Below, one piece after another: positions 13,721 to 24,908 of a stretch of DNA of 64,000 nt (position 1 is the first letter of the stretch; every line of letters starts with the position of its first letter). Location of the stretch: NCBI GenBank assembly GCA_008704415.1, contig VXIS01000079.1, forward strand, positions 91,610 to 155,609. Direction: 5' to 3'. Under the pieces are notes generated by a model. The model was not told the DNA's origin. It saw only the letters and a program-made list of their open reading frames with translations, and did not search any database. The DNA comes from Sphaerosporella brunnea (Eukaryota; Ascomycota; Pezizomycetes; Pezizales; Pyronemataceae). The translations under genes and the position numbers were made by a program.

Positions 13721-15649
13721 TTAGCTATTGGCTGTTAGAGGGGTTGGTAGGAGGGTTACCTTCCGCGACCTTAGTTGCCTAGCCAGGGTACTTGGACCCG
13801 CCGGTGTCGGGGACTCCATTCGATAGCGAGGGTTGTGTTCATCCTCAGAAGAGGATACAAGGGACTCATACTCATCTGAGGAGCTACTGATAACGGGTTT
13901 GGGGGTTGCTGGGTCGGGGGTTGTTGCGGGTAAACCTTCAAATCTAACCGTTACACGAGACCTCCGGCCCTTACCCATCTTTGCTGCCGCTGCGGCCTTG
14001 TCTGCTGTCTTTTGAGCTGCCGCCTGCTTTTTCTCAGCGGCGGCGGCTGTGCGAGCTTGCTTCCTAGCCTCCTTTGCTGCCACCTCATCCTCCCTTTCCT
14101 TAATCTCCTCCACAATCTCTGTAGCAGTCAAAACCCCACTACGCTTCTCCTTACTAAACTGTCGCATGTCCTTTTTGGAAACTCGAACATTGCGCATGGA
14201 CTCTCGTAGCTGACGCATTTGGTGGTTGGCGATGTCCGTCTGAACCAAAGCATACTCAGCACTGTGGGAAAAGCGGAGAATCAGGTTGCAGATCTCCCCT
14301 TCACTAGCCTTCTTAACAAAATAGAGGGCTTGATTTGTCTGCTGGCGTAGTTCAAACTTGGTGTAAGGGGTTCGGTCAAGAGGAAAGGAATTGTCTGACA
14401 TCATCCTGTCTCTGGCGGCGGCGCGACTGATAGCGGTAGGGTTGTCTAGCTTGGAAAGGACGACACGGGCGTTGAGGGGTACAATGCCTGTACACTCAAA
14501 TGCAGAGGTAATATTTTCCAAGGTATATGCCTTCGCACGGGCACGTTTGTATAGCGGGAAGAAGGTATCACGGTTGATACCGACGGAGGTAATGCGGAAG
14601 TAGTCTTCAACGGCCTTCTGGTAGTGGGTTTGCAGCTGACTAAACAGACCAACATCGAGCGGTTGTAGCAGATGAGTCGAATGAGCTGGAAGACAAAAAA
14701 CCGTGATACCGTTCTGTTCGCAATATCTGAGGAAGGTGTAGTTGACATGGGATACATGTCCGTCGAGGATCAACAGTCGCTGCTTGCCAGGACAACGTGC
14801 CTTGCTTACGGGGTCGTACACCTTAGTCAGCCAGTGCATCGCCATCTTGTTGTCCGTCCACCCCTTCTGTGACACTGCAAAACGTGCATCCCCATCGTCC
14901 GCATGCACATTTTTATACCAGTCAAAGCATTGTACTGCCCCCTTAGCGATAAGAAATGAAGGGAAGACAAAGCCATCTGCCGACACTGTTTCTAACGCTG
15001 TGATGAATTCTCGCTTGCCGTCTTGCTTGGAACGTGGATTCTTTTTGCCTCGCTTGGTGATGACTTTGGTTCGCTTTGCAACACCCATAACAAAACCCTT
15101 TTCATCGACATTGGAAATAGCGTTGGGTTCGAACTTCTCGTCTCTCATAAGCTTGGCGAGCCGGCGGAAGTGTGTCTGGATGGTGTGGGGATCCGAAGCT
15201 AGTGCCCGTTGTTTATCTAGCCGACTAGCGAACTTCGCCGCAAGAGAATCGTGACGGTTAAGGAAACGTGTTATCCAGTTCTTCCCAATGACGTTCTTTT
15301 GATCCTTCTGCATTTGTACCTGTCGATTTTTGGGGTCTTTGGCCATCTCCACCACCAACCCCATTAGATGATCAATGCGTGCTGGAAACCCTAGTTCATC
15401 TAGCCTTTCCAACCACCTCACAATCGCTTTCTCGGCAGCAGGGGAGAATATTTGCTCCCCCTGATGTGCCTCCTGCCTTGGCCGCCTTCCGTTCCTTCTG
15501 TGGCCTAATGATGACTTTCTAACATCACATGCCTCGGCTGCCTGGCGTAGGGTCTGATAGGTACCGTCATCGAGCCCTTTCAGGGCCATCGCGTAACGTT
15601 CCTCGAGGTTTTTCTTGGTAATGGCACTTCGTTCCTTGACTTTAGGCAT
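13721..15649 (-). CDS. Pogo/Fot1-family transposase (DDE_1)
   Basis: A single 642-residue exon. The N-terminus carries a Psq-type helix-turn-helix (about 12-55: TLRQAAEACDVRKSSLGHR). A CENP-B-type DNA-binding domain follows (about 65-140: WLERLDELGFP, GKNWITRFLNRH). The DDE_1 catalytic core has acidic residues at D182 (NVDEKGF), D296 (ILDGHVSHVN) and D332 (LLQPLDVGLF). That is a DD35D spacing, as in Fot1 and pogo enzymes. The C-terminal 200 residues are Lys/Ala-rich and coiled-coil-like. The enzyme cuts and pastes the surrounding element at TA sites. All catalytic residues and the frame are intact, so it may be functional. The stop lies about 125 bp inside the left repeat and the start about 105 bp inside the right one. 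Confidence 0.95.
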   Translation of the reverse strand: MPKVKERSAITKKNLEERYAMALKGLDDGTYQTLRQAAEACDVRKSSLGHRRNGRRPRQEAHQGEQIFSPAAEKAIVRWLERLDELGFPARIDHLMGLVVEMAKDPKNRQVQMQKDQKNVIGKNWITRFLNRHDSLAAKFASRLDKQRALASDPHTIQTHFRRLAKLMRDEKFEPNAISNVDEKGFVMGVAKRTKVITKRGKKNPRSKQDGKREFITALETVSADGFVFPSFLIAKGAVQCFDWYKNVHADDGDARFAVSQKGWTDNKMAMHWLTKVYDPVSKARCPGKQRLLILDGHVSHVNYTFLRYCEQNGITVFCLPAHSTHLLQPLDVGLFSQLQTHYQKAVEDYFRITSVGINRDTFFPLYKRARAKAYTLENITSAFECTGIVPLNARVVLSKLDNPTAISRAAARDRMMSDNSFPLDRTPYTKFELRQQTNQALYFVKKASEGEICNLILRFSHSAEYALVQTDIANHQMRQLRESMRNVRVSKKDMRQFSKEKRSGVLTATEIVEEIKEREDEVAAKEARKQARTAAAAEKKQAAAQKTADKAAAAAKMGKGRRSRVTVRFEGLPATTPDPATPKPVISSSSDEYESLVSSSEDEHNPRYRMESPTPAGPSTLARQLRSRKVTLLPTPLTANS

Positions 15650-15753
15650 ATTCGCGGTGGGCTGGGTGGTTGCGAACGGGTTGCGAGCGGGTTGTGGTTG
15701 GAATGCGGGGCTTTCACAGTGTCATATAGTCACGCTTTTTTTGCTTTTTTTGC

Positions 15754-15795
15754 GTCTCGCTTCTAGTGGATGTCTCGCTTCCCAGTGATCTACGT
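15754..15795. repeat. Right terminal inverted repeat of the pogo element
   Basis: Ends cccagtgatctacgt next to the TA duplication. Poly-T tracts sit just inside it, between the repeat and the transposase start. Confidence 0.95.
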
Positions 15796-17560
15796 TACTC
15801 CGTCCGCCACTCGCGGCTGTGAAATGCAAGGTTAATGTCTTTGGTCGCCTCCCCGGACCTTCGTCATCGAGACGCGAGCCGATGTCCGCAATCAGCACTT
15901 GCAGCCATTCTTTTGCTGCTGCGAAGGCGGGGAGCGCCTGCCGGAATGATTTTGCTGAGAGGATGGATTTGATGGAGGACTTGGGGAGCACGGGCGAGCG
16001 GTCGTGCCCGCGGAGGGTGTTGTACACCCACACTGCTGTGTCGTCTGCAAGCAGGGCTTGGAACTGGGGGAGTGTTACAGATAGGAGTTGTTGCAGTGAG
16101 GTGGTGTGGAAGTGGCTGGCGATTTGGGAGCCGAGTTTTCCGCCGAGGTTACGGACTGCTATTTGTCAGCTAGGCATGGGATAAAGGCGGGGGCCGGACT
16201 TTTGGTGAATTCGAAGGCGGAGAGGAAGGAAGTCGTCGCGCAGGGACGCACTACACTTTGTTGATTGGGCTTTTTGTACCCCGCCCCTAGCTTCGCCAGC
16301 ATTTTGTTGGAGGCAATCCCCGCGGAACAGGTATATCCGAGTTGCTCGTATACCGCAGAGCGCAGGTTTTTGATGATGTCTGCCCCGATCGACATCGCTA
16401 TGTCGTCCCAGTCTATCTCCCCCTCTTCCCCCTCCTTGGCGGGGACAAGATGGCTCCCGCTCCACTCCAGCTCCTTTACCTCCGGTAGCGGAAGGAGCTC
16501 ATCCCCGTGCTCCGACGTATTACGTAAACACTCATACTCCGTCAACAAACGCTCATAGCAATCCCTCGATAAATCCAGAAACGACTCATCGATACTCGCC
16601 TTCTCTGTGTGCGCGTTTGGGCATAAATCTTGCAAGATCTTGAGGATTTTTTTGGATTCGGCACGGTACGGGTCTAGGCACGCTTTGCTGGTGTTTATGT
16701 CAGGGGGCGAGCCGGCGGGGCTGTAGGACCATGAAGAGCTGCCGGCGGACCAGGTGGCTACGTGTGCGAGGTAAATATTCGGACAGAGCTTTTTGGCTTC
16801 TGAAGCGGTCATGTGCCGCGTTACGCCTGCCGCGCGGCTGGGATAGTTTACAGCTATAAGGCCTGCCATGTAGGTAGGTGAGCATGAGAGGAGGGCCTGA
16901 GGTGGGGGAGAGGTACTCTGCCATTGCTGCACCGCCAGTGGCTGCTCCGGTGAGAGGCCGAGACGTTTGGTTTCACATTGTGCCTGGCATTATGTTAGTT
17001 TTATATCTTGGTTCGAGAGGACGGACTTACGTAGAACGCATCTAAATCTCTATTACCAACAGCCATCCATCAGCTTTGGCTTTAGGGGAAGAGATGGGGA
17101 GACAAACACCAATGCTATTACTCGCAACGGGGAGTCGATAGAGTACTTTGACGGCTGTTGGAGATGGCGGTAGGTGAATTTGGACTTTCTGGGGGACTCC
17201 ATCGTTGGTGAGTGGGGTTGAGGCGCTGGGGATACGCGACGGGATTAAGGTACGTGTATTTTCCGCGTGCACGCGAATGGAGATTGTATCATACACAGAA
17301 CTTGCTGGAAAGAAAGTTTTGGGCTAACTAAAACTACATAATAAGGATTTTGCCAGGGTTTGCAAAGTTTCGTTCCAATTTTGAAATATGCACATACCTT
17401 TTCATAAGGTATCACTCAGTGTTGAGCAGTGTGCAAAGACTCCAAATGAGGAAGCCGGCGCCTTAGTTTGGGGGGCCTCGATAGGTGGTTTATTCCACGA
17501 GGACAGGATTCGGGTTTTCTTTGTCCTGCATAGGCCTTGTTAGGCCTCGATCAGTGTATG

Positions 17561-17584
17561 AATTAAATAAATAAATAAATAAAT
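17561..17584. repeat. AAAT microsatellite
   Basis: About six copies of a 4-bp AAAT/AAATA-type unit. Confidence 0.9.
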
Positions 17585-17913
17585 AGAAGCCGGCGCCTTG
17601 GTAAAACAAATCGAACAAACATATCCTAAGCATCACCTCCTACACTTTGTACAGACAGTTACTGAAAATTGCAAAATTCTCGACAGACACGTCTGAGAAT
17701 AGCCAGAGCACGATAGCTTATCATGAGACGAACAGAGGGAAGCCTGGCTGTCGAAGCACTGCCGTCCCAAGTCTTACTTCCGCCCCCGCAAGAAGCCCGA
17801 TCCCACAGCCTACAAAAACAGAAAGGCCCTGGCAGCTCGTTTCTTTCAGCTGAGGCTTAACAAAGCCCTGACAGGTCCATACCTCCTAAAAACAGGCCGT
17901 AAGATGGATGCTT

Positions 17914-17930
17914 AAACAAACAAACAAACA
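17914..17930. repeat. AAAC microsatellite
   Basis: Four copies of AAAC. Confidence 0.85.
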
Positions 17931-20900
17931 TGAGACGAGTCATTTCGGGACATCCAGAGTGGTAGAGTCGGTTTCCAGTCAACAACCAAGCTGCAAGAAA
18001 GGCTACGGTGAGACTTTCCGGTCTCCCGGCGACGAGGTTTTAGGGCTACTGACCCAACTCTGGTCTGGGTTTGAGTCGTCCCGAGTGATCACGTGTGCAA
18101 CACTACCAGCAGTGACCACTGACAGTTTTAAGCGGTGACCGGAGGATTTGGTGGCCTTTCTCTGTAGCCTTGAGACCACGAAGGACCTACTCTCGAAACT
18201 CTGATGGGAAAACTTTTTCCCACCCAGCAATATCGAGAACTACGGCACAATGCCATCCACATAGGCTACGGGTGAAACGAGCTGCATTCCTACTCCTCCA
18301 ATTAGTTACAGGCTGTTTGTCACCTTGTTTCACCAATCAGGCGAGTTTTGTACTCTGCCAGCTGGCAAATGAGCCTGCAACTGTTCACGGTGCTCAGTCA
18401 CTTCTCTGTACCTCGTACACAAAGCAACTATCCGCACATTCAAGGGTACAGACGGGAAATAGGGAAGCCCTTACTTCCAGAATGCCTTGTTTGTGACCTG
18501 AAAGTTGGTTTAACCATCGTGAGAAGAAGAGAAGGCATCAGAGTCGGGTCTCCCGGCTCATGCTGATATTGTGGTGGTAGGACGTTTGATATCAACCAGG
18601 ATATTTCGAGGGAACCCTGCTCTATTTGCCACTCATTCTTCTCCTGATCTAGCCCATGGCTACATGCTACATATGTCCGAAACTATTGGTGTTCACCTAC
18701 ATCGCCGAGGAGGAGGACGTCCTGCTTAATGCAATGCGTTTCCGGAGCAAGGGCACCGTTCGTATGTCTTGGTTCGCCAGAAGGCTGCCAGTGCCTTGAC
18801 ATGTGTCACGCGCACGTCAATGCGGGTGAGGCTTCGATTCCAACACACATACTACAGTGCGGCAGGTAGCCATACATAGGACGCCGTATTCTTCAGCCAA
18901 CTCGGCAGCCCCGGGATATCGAGCTGTCGAGATTACCAAGCCAGTATCACACAGAAACATTTTTTGCTTCGAAAAGATGGTCATGTGCATCTAAAGACAA
19001 TCCTAGCCTCCGTGTAGAACCCACAAGCGCACAATGCAGCTGATAGAATATACTGCACATTCCCGTGCCTGTAGCCTAGGTGTTGTGGGGTATTATGAAT
19101 TTGCATTGTGGTCCTGGCTGGACTCATTCGGTTGCACTGGAATGCAAGAGCACACGATGCAGCATGTACTGTAGACCTGTCTGGGTTCGGTCAGTGGACT
19201 GCAACTGGCTACATCAACCGAGCTTATTTGCAACCGAAGTACTTGCTCGTGTGCTCGTGTGATGCTTGGTTTGACACGTTTCTTGTGGAATCATCACAAA
19301 TCACCACAAGCCTTGTGCTCATGCACTCGGCTTCCATTTGTCCGGATACAGCCGGCATTGCAGACGCTTGAAATCCACCATGCACAAACCATGCTTGCGT
19401 AGAATACAGTACAGTCACATCTGCGGACTCACAGAGTCCTGTTCCTGGCATGAGTGAGTTCTCGGCGGCGTTGAGGCCTCCTAGCTAGCGCCGCCTCGAC
19501 GCCCAACAACAATGCAAACCGACCTTCCATTAGTAGCTCTCAAAATCCGCAGGTGTGCAAGGTGGAAGTGCAGTTTTGCTTGTTGAGGCTCTAATTAGAT
19601 AGTTAACCGCACTCGTTAGCTCGTAGTTATTCACGGAGAACATGCTCACGTGTTCCCGTCTGTGCAAACGTGCGATTTTGATTCGGGCGTTGGCAGCAGC
19701 CGGTCGTCTGCAAGGCAGGGTCTTGAGCGGCGTGCAGCTGGAAAAATTTTGATATCGACATCTCCACGTCGCCGCATTGCCCGTGCTGAACCTTCGGTAC
19801 CGACTTCCTTTGACGTCCATCATTCAACACTGGGGATCACTCGCCCCACCTGGAAAGTGCTATTAATATTGGCACTGCCAAAAGTCGGAAGCTGAACCGA
19901 GACGGATCGACCTGTCATGCAAAGCCAGCCCGTAGCTACTCTACATAGTCAAGCCACCCAACTCTGCTTCATGCACGGAGAACCCTTTTTCCGCACAAAT
20001 TACGCCAGGGAAATAATGCGACCTTGGTTTTCGGTCTGCTACTGCAAAGCACAGATATCACTCAGCTGCGGGCGGGTGGAGACGGGTGCACGTGGCCCAA
20101 AGACAAGACAATATCCAAAAGTCCTGGAGCAGGCCCTGGCGGTTATCGTGAAAAGCAATTCTCCCCCAACAAAGACAACTCATGAGCCAGCTCTTGGTTC
20201 AAGCTGACGGGAAGTTCCCTCACGAGAAATTGGTCAGGACGTCCCTGATACCCCAGCTACATAACTGGTTATCTCCGATACGTACGTCTGACGGATGACT
20301 CTGCCGCTCCTTGCAGCCAACGATATCATTGGATGTCAAAGACAGCGCATACATAGCGCAAGCTTTAGCGGCTCGGCACGTTAACGTTGTATTTCAACAT
20401 AACAAGTGAAACAAGCGGGCGTTACACGAAAACGTCAACGGACGTCAACCTTATCTATCTCAGGGGAAAAGACAGGAACGTTTGAACTCTGCGATCCCAG
20501 AAAGCTAGCGGAAATCACAGCCAACATGGAATTTCCACAAAAACCGTATTTCCCTGGAATTGCTATCTATCTCATGGAGCAATCCCCAATGTGGGGTGGG
20601 GGTTTTTTAATTTTTCCCGACGCCACCCCCCGAGTCACCGGTCTTTGCTAGTGACCCGCATACGCTTTACATGGGGCGTACCACGAAGAACGAGTGGCTT
20701 GAGGCTGCGGTTCTATGATGCTGTTTAGGGCGATGGATGATGCTCATGATGATGAAACACCAGCTTCGAAGCCTCCGCCCTGCAATGTTATTCTGACCCG
20801 GTAAAAGCAATACAACCAACGTGCCAATCACTACGATGCATGCATGATGCTGCCGTTGAACGTTCATCCCCTTGGCGAGTCAACTTTGGGGGGATGCTTC

Positions 20901-21531
20901 AGGGCTTCCCTCTTTGAGGAGATCTACCGCCAACTATCCTACGATGCACACTCTCACCGACTTGCCGTGTAGATCAACTGCACGATGCACTGGCCATCTC
21001 GAAATATCCAGAGACATCTGCCAAGTGATGTTATTTTTCCCCCACCGACATCAACCCGCGCGGCCCGGGCAGTGGCGGGTATGTATCTAGAACGTAACAG
21101 TGCAGTAGATGGCAGTTCCCATCGGGAATCCCTGAATAGCATCGAAAAAAAGAGACATCCAAGATTCCAAGGCACTTTGCCAGCTCGCTAGCCACCTAAC
21201 CTTTCAAATCTGCCGTGACCGAGTTCCTCCCCTGGAGGGGGACGGAATCTCGATCAATACCGGGGAACATGGAGTTCCAAGTTCCAACACAGGTCAGGCT
21301 CGTGGGCTGAACCCCTGGCCGGAAACCGCCGATCCATTACCATCTTCGGGCAGCGATTCAAAATCAAGATTCATGGAAACCACCAAGCCCTGATACCCGA
21401 GAAAAAAGGAACAAAAATAATTTACTCTAGCGGCGTACGCTATGGAGCACCTCCCCTGGAGGGGTTCGGTTACGTTTTGCCGCCCTTAGCAGTTTGAAAC
21501 CGGCGTGGGCGCTACACAGTAATCAGCTGCA

Positions 21532-21585
21532 TTTACAGTATTTACAGTATTTACAGTATTTACAGTATTTACAGTATTTACAGTA
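21532..21585. repeat. 9-bp tandem repeat TTTACAGTA
   Basis: Six perfect copies of TTTACAGTA head to tail, followed by a broken seventh. Confidence 0.95.
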
Positions 21586-24500
21586 TTGACATGTTTGCAA
21601 CTTCCAGCTACTGTAGAGCTCGAGCTTACACAGACGCGTTGAGGTACCTACTTACTTAAGACTAAGCAGATACTCTAAGTACCCTAGGTACGTGTGCATG
21701 GATAACATTATTTTTAGGGACCACCCTTCGTTTACGTTAATCGCGACAGCCGAAGCACATAAAGCGGTAAGACAAGCCAGGAAGGAAATCGGGGTCCGCG
21801 TTACTATTAATGGAGGATCCGGAGGGGTCTAAGTGGTTCAAGGGAAATGACCTACACGCAGACAAGATCAACTGCTAATCCAGAGCACAGTTAGTATACT
21901 CAGTGGAGAACCTCACTGCTGGCAGGGACATCAGCGGCTGATCACTGATCGGGGAGCCGTTCGAGAGCGGATTTGGTAACCATAATCAACCAAAATTCGA
22001 TGTTTGCTAAAAAATCCTCTTTCTTTTCAAGGGTTGAAAGGGGTTGCAGCCTGTAGCTACTCTACATACATCGGTCCGTCGAGATCGATGCCAGAGCTAG
22101 ATATCGAAAGAAACTGGCGGGCTTGTCTCAAACGCACAAACCCACTCTGCGGATGCTTCGACCGCACCAATCATATGGCCTTGCAACCCGCGGGTTTACT
22201 TACAAACCCTTGAATCGAGGCTTAGGCTTCCTCTGCAAAATCCTCCTTTCCAGATCGCGATGTGGGGGTTTGTGGTGGTAATTCGAAAGCACACACACCT
22301 CCTCCGGTTGCGATATCCGGCTCTGCATCTCGGGCGCCACAACCCCAAAATCCGCCCCCCTCCCGCCCTGTCTCGTACAACCGCTTGTGGGAACTCGGAG
22401 TGCCGATCATTCACAATACGATCCATTCCCGAGACACAGACCATTTGTTTTTGAATCAAGAGCGCCCTGGAGCCAGGTCAGGACTCGTGTCGCGTACATA
22501 CGAGACCTTTAGATAGGTAGATCAAAAGGCACAAAAAAAACCAAAGAAAAAAAGCCCCCGCTCCCCCCCCTCCCCCCAAGAGAAAAGGAAAAGAAAGCAA
22601 AAAAAAAGGGGGGGGGGGGGTGTGCTGCTGTTTTTGCGGGGAGAGTGGTCAAAGCGCTGCTTGCTGCGGGTGCGGCCATAAGCTGGTTGATGCGACCCAC
22701 TGCCTGGCGAACCGCACTGCATTCGTTGTTGCTGGGCGAAATTGCGGGGTCCAAACAATCTGGCATAGCTATCGCGAATTTGCGTTGGCATGTTTCAGCC
22801 CCACAAGATACCGGGCGGGGGTTGTGCACAATTCAATTGCTTGTCCGTGACCGCCGTTTGGTGAACATCTCGGGTAGAGTAGAGTTTATGCACCTCGGTC
22901 TACATGCGTGCAGATTATTGAAAGTGTATTTTGGCCCTTTTTTGCTGGCTGGCCGCTCAGCATTACTCGATAGAATAAACTATTTGTAATAAAAAAAAAA
23001 AAGAAAAGAAGACGTGCCAGTGCGAGACAACGAATCGAACGCGCTGCACTTGCCGTTCCATGTCGATTCGTTGTTCACCGAATTTTTTTTTCTTTTCTGC
23101 TTAATATCCCTCATAAATTCCTCTCCGCTCAAAGTAACTACTCCATCGGGGACTCCCAAACGAAACTCACCTCGGGGGGCGTTCCGTCGAAGAGGCAAAA
23201 GGCGGACATCAATGCTTGTCTTGTTGTTGAATGTTGTCCACGCAGGCATAGGATTGTGGATCCCCTTTCAGACACCTATTCCCGCAGCAGCCTTTGGAGC
23301 AAGTGAAGGAGATCGAGTCGAATCGATCCATTCTGACCCTCCCTGTACTGCACGGTAGACTTTCAGCTCGGTCGAAACCTGGACATTTCACCTTATTCCG
23401 CATAACCGCATCCCCACAGTCTCCTCACTCACTGAGTCAATTGTACCTCCCCCCTTTCCCGGGCGGCCGGCGACCCGGCAATGCTCTATCCGCCGGACAA
23501 AACCCATCCGGGGGGCAGCCGCTTCTCCCTCCATACTCCCAAGCCTCAGAATCTGGTGTTTGTGTCAGCCATAAGCTTTTACGGGTCCATCCCCGCCGGG
23601 TAGTGCTGATCCCAGGCGCTGGGGTAGTGTACATATGGCGACTTAACTGCCTAAAGCACCACACAACGCATTGCATATGCAGCCTGTTTTCTGGGGTCTA
23701 ACTACCTCACCCCGCAATGCGCTAGAGAAGGGAGCGGGGGGAGACCCTCAAGCCAGTCTAGATTGAAATCGCTCCACAAACGGCGAGAAATGGGTTGTGC
23801 TCGTTGGCCCAACTCGCCGTCAGTTCCCTCGTTAACATAATAAGCATGGGAGCCATCAAATAAAGAAAAAAAAACTCTCGATAATCCTTCTGCTTCTTTA
23901 GCGCGCGGGTTTTGTACGAAGGAAAAAAAAAGTACCCCTACATTCGTCGCCTGCTCGTAGATCTAGAACGACGTCCAGAGTCTTCCATCACCTGCCACTT
24001 GTCCACCTCAGTAAATTCCCGACGTCCTCATGCTATCTGTAAACACAAAAATCAGTGTTATCATCGGAAAAGTGAGGTGTATTTGCGGGCATTGGATAGT
24101 TTGAGGATATCCAGCATTGAACCTAAACACCTGCCTAGGTAGACTGTCGGGTCAGATTTTCTCTCCAAGTAGTAAGATCGTCATATAAAAGCTCACCTCG
24201 GCTGAAAGGTCCTGTAACTTACGACCAATGGAACAATTGTAATCTTGTGAAGGCCGTCGGCGCTGACTTGAACCACTTATTTGGGCATCGAATTCTGCCA
24301 CCTTCGAAAGGTATGGGATTGCCCAGTAATAGTTCCTCGGCAAATGTAGTTTGCGTGAAACATCAGATTTACTCGAACCACGGGTACTCCACGATATTCA
24401 GGGTCAATCATCATGAACGTTTAGAGGCCTGTGGGTCGTCGTCTTCAGAGAAAGGTCGAACGATCGATCGCAACTCGGCGGCCCGGTAGTGGCACGCTGG

Positions 24501-24777
24501 CGTGATGCGATGCCGCGTGTGGGACGAAAAAAACCTGGAGTAAGGTTTGCCGGGGCATGTTTGTTTGTACAACTGTTTTGTTTGTTTGCTCAGACTTGTC
24601 GATGCTGCACTCTCATTGCATCGAAGTCCATAGTGGTCCAAGCTTGTACCTGTCTGTAGAGGCAATCGGAAGCGCGCTAGGTAACAGGTGCTTAAGAGAA
24701 CAGCGGGAGATGATCCACGCGGACTGCACCCACACCAGCCGCATCCATCGCCGGTTGAATATAAACTTCGAGATCGC

Positions 24778-24877
24778 TTTTTTTTTTCTTTTTTTTTTTG
24801 TGTATTTGCTTCTCCCTCGCCGGCGGGGGACGGGAAGGAAGGAATGGGAAGTTACGAAGGATCTCGTCCCACACATC

Positions 24878-24906
<29 letters not shown>
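24778..24906. repeat. Facing poly-T and poly-A runs
   Basis: A T-run with one interruption (24778-24799) and a pure run of 29 A (24878-24906), about 80 bp apart on the same strand. They could pair as an inverted repeat, but they are simple sequence and more likely slippage products. Confidence 0.8.

Positions 24907-24908
<2 letters not shown>

Larger units (their letters stand above)
13554..15795 (-). mobile_element. Complete pogo/Fot1-type DNA transposon in RAD30
   Basis: 2,242 bp bounded by inverted repeats of 42 bp (13554-13595 and 15754-15795) that differ at two positions. Each end is flanked by TA (13552-13553 and 15796-15797), the target duplication expected of the Tc1/mariner-pogo superfamily. 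The repeats contain two copies of gaagcgagac separated by a short spacer, which are possible transposase-binding sites. One intact transposase gene is encoded on the minus strand. There is no sign of dense C-to-T decay. Removing the element and one TA restores the host reading frame. Confidence 0.95.
12941..17202 (-). pseudogene. RAD30: DNA polymerase eta gene, interrupted by a transposon
   Basis: Host exons: 17202-17108, 17049-17031 (19 nt), 16983-16917, 16862-16200, and a last exon split into 16155-15796 and 13551-12941 by the transposon. Ignoring the element, the parts sum to 605 codons in one frame (604 residues), a normal length for Rad30. Y-family hallmarks are present: DLDAFYAQ, YPSRAAGVTRHM, and SIDESFLDLS with its catalytic Asp-Glu. 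They are followed by the helix-hairpin-helix region (RNLGGKLG) and the start of the little finger. Beyond the element lie a ubiquitin-binding zinc finger (CPDC...HKDWH) and a weak C-terminal PCNA-box-like QRVLKF. Polymerase eta bypasses UV photoproducts. As it stands, translation would run from the little finger into the inverted repeat and stop after about 17 foreign residues, losing the ubiquitin- and PCNA-binding tail. No other disabling change was seen. Confidence 0.92.

Noticed and set aside
19932..22069. Repeated gtagctactctacata at about 19932 and 22053
   Set aside because: Only about 16 bp shared and the flanks are unrelated; too little to call a repeat family.
24778..24906. Poly-T and poly-A pair as a retroelement tail
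   Set aside because: No target duplication or element body between or beside them; simple slippage is more likely.
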